Shown here piece after piece: positions 1-5,066 of a stretch of DNA of 9,487 nucleotides (positions within the stretch are counted from its first letter, which is position 1; the number at the start of each line of letters is the position of its first letter). This DNA is from CAXYVC01 sp964292295. GTDB taxonomy: Bacteria; Acidobacteriota; Holophagae; Holophagales; Holophagaceae. The position numbers were made by a program, and so were the translations under genes. The DNA lies in NCBI GenBank assembly GCA_964292295.1, contig CAXYVC010000110.1, positions 1 to 9,487 on the forward strand, written 5' to 3'. The notes under the pieces are model-generated. The model was not told where the DNA came from and ran no database searches. It saw nothing but the letters and a program-made list of their open reading frames with translations.

Positions 1-200
1 GGGATCACCCCCGTTTTCCCTTGGCTGCCCCCGGCGGGACCCCACCTTGGCGGCCACCCAGGCGGGCCGCCTGCCGGGGCGCCACCCCGGGGGCCTCCCG
101 CCGCGGGGCGCTTGTGGGCCGGCTGCCACTCGCTGGTTCGCGTCCCGCCCGCCTTCGACCCCAGCGCCCACCGGAGGGTGGTTCCCACGCGTTGCGGTCT
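1..200. other. GC-rich non-coding stretch beyond the tRNA 3' end
   Basis: I see no convincing gene here. The plus-strand frames that stay open run on through the tRNA and have arginine/proline/glycine-rich compositions typical of GC-rich shadow frames. The stretch lies downstream of the minus-strand tRNA, so it would hold its trailer and terminator. It contains two adjacent short hairpins (59-73, AGGCGG/CCGCCT around one base, and 74-90, CCGGGG/CCCCGG with a 5-base loop) and a third weak one (168-181, CCACC/GGTGG). None is followed by a T-run in either direction. Bases 131-148 resemble the tRNA T-arm in inverted orientation (see findings). A neighbouring gene may begin or end just outside the window. 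Confidence 0.5.
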
Positions 201-277
<77 letters not shown>

Positions 278-286
278 GGAAGGGTC

Positions 287-292
287 ATTGTA
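287..292 (-). promoter_or_regulatory. Probable -10 element of the tRNA-Arg promoter
   Basis: Read on the minus strand this is TACAAT, five of six matches to the sigma-70 -10 consensus, nine bases before the tRNA 5' end. No good TTGACA-like -35 box is found 16-18 bases further upstream, where the sequence is only G and C rich. Confidence 0.5.
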
Positions 293-294
293 CC

Positions 295-313
295 GGGGCG
301 CGCGGGGGCGCGC
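295..313. repeat. Two direct copies of GGGGCGCGC, 10-base period
   Basis: GGGGCGCGC occurs at 295-303 and again at 305-313, a period of one helical turn, between the two divergent -10 elements. It occupies the place where the -35 region of queD, and partly that of the tRNA, should be. It could be an operator or only GC-rich simple sequence. Confidence 0.5.
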
Positions 314-326
314 TTCCTCCCCGCGG

Positions 327-332
327 TACAAT
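327..332 (+). promoter_or_regulatory. Probable -10 element for the queD cluster
   Basis: TACAAT followed directly by GGCC. It predicts a start of transcription near 339 and a leader of about 28 bases before the queD ATG at 367. No recognisable -35 box is present. Confidence 0.45.
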
Positions 333-366
333 GGCCGGGCCCCGGTTGGGCCTGCCACGAGACGCC

Positions 367-714
367 ATGATCCTCCGCAAGGAATACCGCTTCGAAGCCG
401 CGCACTTCATCCACAACCACCCGGGCAAGTGCCGGAATCTGCACGGGCACAGCTACACGCTCATCGTGGAAGTGGATGGCCCGGTGCAGCCGGAGACGGG
501 CATGGTCATCGACTTCGACGACCTGTCCCGGGCGGTGCAGGAAAAGGTGATCAGCCGCCTGGACCACCGCTTCCTCAACGACCTGATCCCATTGTCCACC
601 GCGGAGAACATCTCGGTGTGGATCTGGCAGCAGCTCAAGCCCGCGCTTCCGATCCTGAGCGCGGTGCAGGTCTTCGAGACCGCCGACAACTGTGTGGTGT
701 ACCGAGGGGAATGA
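367..714 (+). CDS. queD: 6-carboxy-5,6,7,8-tetrahydropterin synthase (QueD)
   Basis: A 115-residue member of the 6-pyruvoyl-tetrahydropterin synthase family. QueD converts 7,8-dihydroneopterin triphosphate to 6-carboxy-tetrahydropterin, the first committed step towards preQ0 and queuosine for tRNA modification, in the cytosol. The zinc ligands are His13 (in FEAAH) and His26/His28 (in HGH). Cys22 in the C-x3-HGH arrangement is the spacing typical of QueD rather than of biopterin-forming PTPS or the folate-type PTPS-III. The catalytic Asp66-His67 pair and Glu104 are also present. ATG at 367 is chosen because family homology begins at residue 2 (ILRKEYRFEAAH); upstream in-frame codons run through the tRNA and promoter. 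There is no strong Shine-Dalgarno sequence. It is first in a tight three-gene cluster, with the next start one base after its stop. No queC or queE is in view. Confidence 0.93.
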   Translation: MILRKEYRFEAAHFIHNHPGKCRNLHGHSYTLIVEVDGPVQPETGMVIDFDDLSRAVQEKVISRLDHRFLNDLIPLSTAENISVWIWQQLKPALPILSAVQVFETADNCVVYRGE

Positions 715-715
715 C

Positions 716-1216
716 ATGAACCCGCGCTGGCTGGCCCTTCCTTCGCTGTTGCTGCTGGTGGGCTGTCCGGCCCTGGACCCCGCCCAGGCCTACCGGGACG
801 CTGCGCGCCGCCTGGCCTTCTCGCTGGACCGGGTGGAGCCCACGCTGCGCGTGGCCTTCCCCCTGGAGCGCAGCCGGGTGGGTTTCCGCCTGACCCTGGG
901 TGTGGACAACCCGTCGGACCTGCACCTCAAGGCGCGCAGCCTGGGGGGCGAGCTGCTGCTGGAGCAGGGCGGGCAGGTGCAGCGCGTCGGGAACGTGGCC
1001 TTCACCCAGGGGCTCGACCTTCCCGCCCGGGGGCGCGCGAGCCTGCCCGTGGAGCTGAGCTTCACGTACGAGGAACTGAAGGGCGCCTGGGGACCGCTGC
1101 AGAAGGTGCTGCGCAGCCCCCACGGCGCGGTGTGGCGCCTGGAGGGCCAGGCGGGGCTGGATGTCCTCGGCATTCCCGTGACGGTGCCCCTCCGCGCGCG
1201 CAAGACCCTCGACTAG
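716..1216 (+). CDS. LEA14-like (WHy domain) putative lipoprotein
   Basis: A 166-residue protein starting with a short charged N-terminus, a hydrophobic run and a lipobox ending L-V-G-C with Cys17. It is therefore predicted to be exported, lipidated at Cys17 and anchored to a membrane. The mature part (about residues 45-165) looks like the late-embryogenesis-abundant group 2/WHy beta-sandwich: 'GVDNPSDLHLKARSLGGEL' around residues 63-81 matches the usual 'v.NPn...l.v..l.y.l' pattern, followed by 'LPARGRASLPVELSF'. The role of bacterial members is unclear; they are often linked to desiccation or envelope stress. ATG 716 is preceded by GAGGGG at good spacing and lies one base after the queD stop, so translation is probably coupled. 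Function within this cluster is unknown. Confidence 0.75.
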   Translation: MNPRWLALPSLLLLVGCPALDPAQAYRDAARRLAFSLDRVEPTLRVAFPLERSRVGFRLTLGVDNPSDLHLKARSLGGELLLEQGGQVQRVGNVAFTQGLDLPARGRASLPVELSFTYEELKGAWGPLQKVLRSPHGAVWRLEGQAGLDVLGIPVTVPLRARKTLD

Positions 1217-1223
1217 GGATGCC

Positions 1224-1904
1224 GTGGTCCGCGCGGTCGTCTTCGACCTCTGGAACACCCTGGTGCACAGCCAGGGCGGTGACCCCTTCCTGCACCTGCT
1301 GGAGCTGATGACGCCCGAGCAGGCGCGGCTCTACCCGGCCTTCAAGCGGGACGCGATGGTGCAGGCGCACGCCGACGCGCGCACGCTGCTGGAGCGCTGG
1401 CGGCCGCGCATGGGGCTGGACAGCCGCCAGTTCGATGCGATGGTGGGCGTCTTCGAAGCGGCGCTGGCCGATGCGGTGTGCTTCCCGGAGACCCTTCCAG
1501 CGCTGGAGGCCGCGCGGGAGGTGGTGCGCCTGGGCCTGCTCAGCAACACCCAGGGCTTCGATCTGGAGCTGCTGGAGCGCCTGGGCGTGAACGCCCGCAT
1601 CCCCAACCGCTTCCTCAGCGCGGAAACGGGCTTCCTGAAGCCCGAGCCCGGGGCCTTCGCCACCGTGCAGAAGCGCATGGGCCTCTTCCCGGGCGAGCTG
1701 GCCATGGTGGGGGACAGCTGGCACGACGACGTGGAGGGCGCGCTGGCCGCCGGGTGGACCGCCATCTGGATCAACCGCCGGGGCCTTCCGCGGCCGGCGC
1801 ACGACCCGGATGCGCCCCTCGTGGAGCTGCCCGACCTTGCCCGGGTGGCCGAAGTGGTGGAGGCCCTCCAGGCGGGGGCGCGCTGCAGCACCTGTCTGGG
1901 ATGA
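1224..1904 (+). CDS. HAD-superfamily hydrolase, FDLWNT subtype
   Basis: A 226-residue haloacid-dehalogenase-like protein. Motif I is FDLWNTL with nucleophile Asp8. Motif II is Ser107 (LLSNT), motif III Lys139 (FLKPEP) and motif IV GDSWHDD (Asp164, Asp168/169). A helical C1-type cap fits between residues 15 and 95. In classical HAD phosphatases the residue two after the nucleophile is a second Asp acting as acid/base; here it is Trp10, so phosphatase activity cannot be assumed, although FDLW-type members are widespread. Substrate unknown. The start is GTG at 1224, eight bases after the lipoprotein stop with AGGGA just upstream; a nearby ATG at 1219 is out of frame. Third gene of the queD cluster. 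Read-through into frr is possible, but frr seems to have its own promoter. Confidence 0.85.
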   Translation: MVRAVVFDLWNTLVHSQGGDPFLHLLELMTPEQARLYPAFKRDAMVQAHADARTLLERWRPRMGLDSRQFDAMVGVFEAALADAVCFPETLPALEAAREVVRLGLLSNTQGFDLELLERLGVNARIPNRFLSAETGFLKPEPGAFATVQKRMGLFPGELAMVGDSWHDDVEGALAAGWTAIWINRRGLPRPAHDPDAPLVELPDLARVAEVVEALQAGARCSTCLG

Positions 1905-1915
1905 CCCCGGCGGGC

Positions 1916-1941
1916 CTTGGGGGCTATCATGGCCCCTCAAG
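1916..1941. repeat. Inverted repeat around the frr -10 element
   Basis: CTTG-GGGGC (1916-1924) pairs with GCCCC-T-CAAG (1932-1941), nine base pairs with one bulged T. The loop TATCATG carries the putative -10 of frr. In RNA reading through from the HAD gene it would form a hairpin without a T-run, so it may be a weak terminator, an operator or both. Confidence 0.45.
1925..1930 (+). promoter_or_regulatory. Probable -10 element for frr
   Basis: TATCAT followed by GGCC, matching the motif seen before queD, the TSUP gene and modA. It predicts transcription from about 1937, giving a leader of some 34 bases that contains the frr ribosome binding site. A weak ATGACC sits 18 bases upstream, overlapping the HAD stop codon. 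Confidence 0.45.
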
Positions 1942-1970
1942 AAGCCCCGCGCACCTGGAGGAGACACGCC

Positions 1971-2537
1971 ATGCCCCTCGACAGCATCCTGGCCGACGCC
2001 AAGAAGAAGATGAAGGCCTCCCTGGAGACCCTCAAGAAGGAGATGGCCACGGTGCGCACCGGGCGCGCCAACGCCGGCATCCTCGACTCGGTGAAGGTGG
2101 AGTACTACGGCTCCGAGATGCCCCTCACCCAGCTCGCGGGCGTGAGCGTGCCCGAGGCCTCCATGCTCGTGATCACCCCCTTCGACAAGAGCGCCATCAA
2201 GGCCATCGAGACCGCGATCCTGAAGAGCGACCTGGGCCTGAACCCCGCCAACGACGGCAACGTGATCCGCCTGCCCATCCCGCCCCTCACGGAGGAGCGC
2301 CGCCGCGAACTCACCAAGGTGGTGAACCGCATGGGCGAGGAGATCAAGACCGCCGTGCGCAACGTGCGGCGGGACGCCAACGAGGACGTGAAGAAGCTCG
2401 AGAAGGACAAGAACGCCCCCGTGAGCGAGGACGCCGCCAAGAAGACGCTGGAGGACATCCAGAAGCTCACCGACGCCCACGTGAAGGAGATCGACGAGAT
2501 GCTCAAGCACAAGGACGCCGAGATCATGCGCATCTGA
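1971..2537 (+). CDS. frr: Ribosome recycling factor
   Basis: A 188-residue protein, close to the usual 185. RRF acts with EF-G to split the post-termination ribosome complex and release mRNA and tRNA. Both domains are visible: the long helical bundle (residues 1-30 and about 105-188, with the conserved Arg133-Arg134 in VRRDAN) and the small beta domain (about 31-104), opening with the hallmark RTGRAN (29-34) and containing VPEASMLVITPFDKSAI and NDGNVIRLPIPPLTEERR. ATG 1971 is chosen because family homology begins there and GGAGGAGA lies eight or so bases upstream; an in-frame upstream ATG at 1917 would precede the promoter. Often frr follows pyrH and tsf, but here it follows a HAD hydrolase and seems to stand alone. 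Confidence 0.97.
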   Translation: MPLDSILADAKKKMKASLETLKKEMATVRTGRANAGILDSVKVEYYGSEMPLTQLAGVSVPEASMLVITPFDKSAIKAIETAILKSDLGLNPANDGNVIRLPIPPLTEERRRELTKVVNRMGEEIKTAVRNVRRDANEDVKKLEKDKNAPVSEDAAKKTLEDIQKLTDAHVKEIDEMLKHKDAEIMRI

Positions 2538-2554
2538 AGATCGCCTCGGTGCCG

Positions 2555-2586
2555 GGAAGGGCGGGCTCCCAGAGCCCGCCCCTTCC
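2555..2586 (+). terminator. Strong hairpin after frr, no T-run
   Basis: GGAAGGGCGGGCTC (2555-2568) pairs with GAGCCCGCCCCTTCC (2572-2586): 14 base pairs with one bulged C and a three-base loop, starting 17 bases after the frr stop. No T-tract follows, so it is either a non-canonical terminator or an mRNA-stabilising 3' hairpin. Confidence 0.6.
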
Positions 2587-2614
2587 GCGTACCGGGGCCC
2601 TCGGATCCTCCCGT

Positions 2615-2620
2615 TACGAT
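2615..2620 (+). promoter_or_regulatory. Probable -10 element for the TSUP gene, leaderless start
   Basis: TACGAT followed by GGGC. Its last base is nine positions before the A of the ATG at 2629, so transcription would begin at or within two bases of the start codon. Confidence 0.45.
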
Positions 2621-2628
2621 GGGCACGG

Positions 2629-3423
2629 ATGCCCGCCAAGCCCTCCCCCGCCACCTTCGCCCTGCTCGTGCTCGCCGCCCTGGCGGCCGGCTTCGTGGAC
2701 GCCGCCGTGGGGGGCGGTGGCCTCATCCAGTTCCCGGCCCTCATGCTGGGCCTGCCCGCGGGCACGCCCCTCACCACGCTGCTGGGCACCAACAAGGTGG
2801 TGAGCTTCACGGGCACCAGCGTGGCGGCGGGGCAGTTCCTCCAGCGCCGCGTCCTCTCCTGGCGCGAGATGCTCGTGCCGGTGCTCATGGCCATGGCGGG
2901 GGCCTCCTGCGGCGTGGCCCTCGCGTACTACCTGCACGGCCGCTTCGACACCTACCTGCGCCCGGCCATGATCGGCCTGATGCTCGCCATGCTCGCCTTC
3001 ACGCTGCTGAAGCCCGAACTGGGAAGCCTGCACGCGCCCCGCTTCGGCCTGGGGCACCAGCGCCTGCTGGCCGCCCTCCTCTCGCTCGCCATCGGCTTCT
3101 ACGACGGGTTCTTCGGGCCCGGCACGGGCACGCTGCTGATCTTCCTCTTCGTGGCGGTCCTCGGCTTCGACTTCCTGCGCGCCTCAGCCCTGGCCAAGAG
3201 CGTGAACTGGGCCTCCAACTTCGCCAGCGTGGTGCTCTTCGTGTCCCAGGGGAGCTGGCTCCCGGTCCTGGCCCTGGGCATGGCGGCGGGCAACGCCGCG
3301 GGCGGCTACCTGGGCGCCCGCGCCGCCATCGCCCGCGGCAGCCGCTGGGTGCGCCTCGTCTTCATCCTGGTGGTCTGCGCCCTGATCCTGCGCCTGGGAT
3401 GGCAGGCCCTTCAGCCCGGATGA
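2629..3423 (+). CDS. TauE/SafE (TSUP) family membrane transporter
   Basis: A 264-residue very hydrophobic protein with seven or eight predicted membrane segments in two homologous halves. Each half opens with the family signature: residues 24-43 (DAAVGGGGLIQFPALMLGLP) and 156-170 (GFYDGFFGPGTGTLL). TSUP proteins (Pfam TauE) are thought to move organosulfur anions, sulfite or related small anions across the inner membrane, but few substrates are known; this copy resembles the YfcA type. The start at 2629 fits the N-terminal boundary of the first membrane segment; another ATG at 2619 is out of frame. No Shine-Dalgarno sequence precedes it, and a -10-like TACGAT sits immediately upstream, suggesting leaderless translation. 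It is monocistronic, isolated by the frr hairpin and by convergent ubiD. Confidence 0.88.
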   Translation: MPAKPSPATFALLVLAALAAGFVDAAVGGGGLIQFPALMLGLPAGTPLTTLLGTNKVVSFTGTSVAAGQFLQRRVLSWREMLVPVLMAMAGASCGVALAYYLHGRFDTYLRPAMIGLMLAMLAFTLLKPELGSLHAPRFGLGHQRLLAALLSLAIGFYDGFFGPGTGTLLIFLFVAVLGFDFLRASALAKSVNWASNFASVVLFVSQGSWLPVLALGMAAGNAAGGYLGARAAIARGSRWVRLVFILVVCALILRLGWQALQPG

Positions 3424-3437
3424 TGCAGTTTCGGCCA

Positions 3438-3459
3438 GCCTTTCGCCGTGGCGAAAGGC
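3438..3459. terminator. Perfect GCCTTTCGCC hairpin between convergent genes
   Basis: GCCTTTCGCC (3438-3447) and GGCGAAAGGC (3450-3459) are perfect inverted arms around GT, starting 14 bases after the TSUP stop. No T-run lies on either side. The symmetry means it would fold in transcripts from both directions, as in a bidirectional terminator for TSUP and ubiD. Confidence 0.55.
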
Positions 3460-3467
3460 GTGGAGTG

Positions 3468-3508
3468 GACGTGGGCCAGGCTCGGGCAGGCCAGAACTGG
3501 ACCACGTC
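3468..3508. repeat. Imperfect 12-base inverted repeat
   Basis: GACGTGGGCCAG (3468-3479) and CTGGACCACGTC (3497-3508) pair at 11 of 12 positions around a 17-base loop. It is the second of three hairpins in the 153-base spacer between the convergent TSUP and ubiD genes. Confidence 0.5.
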
Positions 3509-3535
3509 GCGCGCCGCAACCGCTCGAAGGCCCGC

Positions 3536-3558
3536 CTCGGCAGAGTCGTTCTGTCGAG
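3536..3558 (+). repeat. Nine-base-pair hairpin near the ubiD 3' end
   Basis: CTCGGCAGA (3536-3544) pairs with TCTGTCGAG (3550-3558) around GTCGT. The one imperfect pair is a G:U in plus-strand RNA but an A:C mismatch in minus-strand RNA, so if functional it favours plus-strand transcripts. Confidence 0.4.
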
Positions 3559-3576
3559 CCCACGCAACATCCGCGT

Positions 3577-5043
3577 TCAGAGGCCGTAGGCCTCCCAGCG
3601 ATCGGTGATCTGTTCCAGCAGGGCCTCGGGGAAGGCCAGATCACCGGGCCACTCCCGAGGGAAGCCGTCCAGGCGGCGGCTCTTGCGGGTGGCGTCGATG
3701 CCCACCTTGGAACCGAAGGCGAAGCGGTCCGCGGCGTGGTCCAGGGCGTCCAGGGGCCCCTCCGTGAGTACCAGGTCGCGCTTCGGATCCACGTTGGAGG
3801 TCACGCGGAAGAGCACCTCCGTCAGGTCGTGGGGATCGATGTCGGCGTCCACCACCACCACCGCCTTGGTGAACATCATCTGGCCCAGGCCCCACACGGC
3901 GTGCATCACCTTCTGGGCCTGGCCGGGGTATTCCTTGCGGATGGCGAGGATCGCCAGGTTGTGGAAGGCGCCGGCCGCGGGCAGGTGCATGTCCACCACC
4001 TCGGGGATCACCAGGCGCAGCAGGGGCAGGAAGATGCGTTCGGTGGCGAGCCCCAGGTAGGCATCCTCCATGGGCGGGCGCCCCACCAGGGTCGCGGGGA
4101 AGACCGGCTCCCGGCGGTGGGTGATCGCCTCCACGTGCAGCACCGGGTAGTCGTCCGCCAGGCTGTAGTACCCCGTGTGGTCGCCGAAGGGCCCCTCCCG
4201 GCGCAGCTCGCCCGGGTCCACCCAGCCCTCGATCACCAGCTCGGAATCGGCGGGCACCTCCAGGTCGTGCGTCACGCAGCGCACCAGCTCCACGCCCTCG
4301 CCGCGCAGGAAGCCCGTGAACATCACCTCCGACAGGAAGGGCGGCAGCGGCGCGGTGGCGGCGTAGGCCAGGGCCGGGTCGCCCCCGAAGCTCACCGCCA
4401 CGGGCATGCGTTCGCCGGGGGCGTAGCCGTGCCGGGCCCGCGCGCCGTCGTGGTGGAGCTGGGTGTGGAAGCCCAGGGTGCGCTCGTCGAAGACCTGGAG
4501 CCGGTACAGGCCCATGTTGCGCCGGCCGTCCTTGTGGCGCAGGTGGCTGAGGCCCAGGGTGACGAAGGGGCCGCCGTCCTCCGGCCAGGTGGTGAGCACG
4601 GGCAGCTCGGACAGGCGCGCCTCGTCGCCGCGCTTCACCACCTCCTGGCAGAGGCCCTTCCGCACGGTCTTCGGCATCCAGCGGGACACGTCCGCCAGCA
4701 GGGGCAGCTTGGCGAGCTTCTCCAGGAAGCCCGCGCCGGGCTTCGGCATGGCCTCCTGGAGGAGCGTCTCGATGCGGTCGCCGATGGCGTCGAGGCCCCG
4801 CGCCTCGCCGTCCACGCCGAGCGCCATCTCCATGCGCCGCCGGGAGCCGTAGGCGTTCGTCACCACGGGCAGCGCGCTGCCCTTCACCCGGTCGAAGCGC
4901 AGGGCGCTCCCGCCGCCGGGGCGCTTGCAGATCCGGTCGGTGATGGCCGCGATCTCGAGACGCGGATCCACTTCCACGCCCACGCGCTTCAGCTCGCCCT
5001 CGGCCTCGAGGCGGCGCAGGAAGGTCTGGAAGTCGCGGCCCAT
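3577..5043 (-). CDS. ubiD: UbiD-family prenylated-FMN decarboxylase
   Basis: A 488-residue protein, near the roughly 490 of E. coli UbiD. UbiD enzymes reversibly decarboxylate aromatic or unsaturated acids using prenylated FMN made by UbiX. They serve in ubiquinone synthesis, the late step of futalosine menaquinone synthesis, or aromatic acid metabolism. Family features in order: N-terminal FLRRLEAEGELKRVGVEVDP (8-27), SALPVVTNAYGSRRRM (56-71), LCQEVVKRGDEARLSELPVLTTWPEDGGP from 131, the cofactor/metal region GRRNMGLYRLQVFD (173-186), EGPFGDHTGYY (283-293) with the catalytic-site acidic residues, and the C-terminal GSKVGIDAT. ATG at 5043 follows GGAGGAG. It begins 23 bases after the modC stop on the same strand, so co-transcription with modABC is likely. 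No ubiX is in view, and sequence alone does not tell which acid is the substrate; a quinone pathway role is most likely. Confidence 0.9.
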   Translation of the reverse strand: MGRDFQTFLRRLEAEGELKRVGVEVDPRLEIAAITDRICKRPGGGSALRFDRVKGSALPVVTNAYGSRRRMEMALGVDGEARGLDAIGDRIETLLQEAMPKPGAGFLEKLAKLPLLADVSRWMPKTVRKGLCQEVVKRGDEARLSELPVLTTWPEDGGPFVTLGLSHLRHKDGRRNMGLYRLQVFDERTLGFHTQLHHDGARARHGYAPGERMPVAVSFGGDPALAYAATAPLPPFLSEVMFTGFLRGEGVELVRCVTHDLEVPADSELVIEGWVDPGELRREGPFGDHTGYYSLADDYPVLHVEAITHRREPVFPATLVGRPPMEDAYLGLATERIFLPLLRLVIPEVVDMHLPAAGAFHNLAILAIRKEYPGQAQKVMHAVWGLGQMMFTKAVVVVDADIDPHDLTEVLFRVTSNVDPKRDLVLTEGPLDALDHAADRFAFGSKVGIDATRKSRRLDGFPREWPGDLAFPEALLEQITDRWEAYGL

Positions 5044-5066
5044 GGGCTCCTCCGGCTTCCTGCAGT

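Larger units (their letters stand above)
287..332. repeat. Mirrored inverted repeat carrying two divergent -10 elements
   Basis: ATTGTACC (287-294) and GGTACAAT (325-332) are perfect 8-base inverted arms separated by 30 bases. Each arm carries a TACAAT pointing outward, one towards the tRNA and one towards queD, so the repeat looks like a symmetric divergent promoter. The spacer holds the tandem repeat described next. Confidence 0.6.

Noticed and set aside
333..366. A preQ1 riboswitch ahead of queD
   Set aside because: The predicted leader is only about 28 bases, GC-rich, and lacks the A-rich tail and pseudoknot pattern of preQ1 riboswitches.
1062..2894. A 610-codon open frame on the minus strand
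   Set aside because: It is antisense to the HAD hydrolase, frr and part of the TSUP gene, all supported by clear family motifs. Its His/Gly/Arg/Leu-rich product is typical of a shadow frame in GC-rich DNA.
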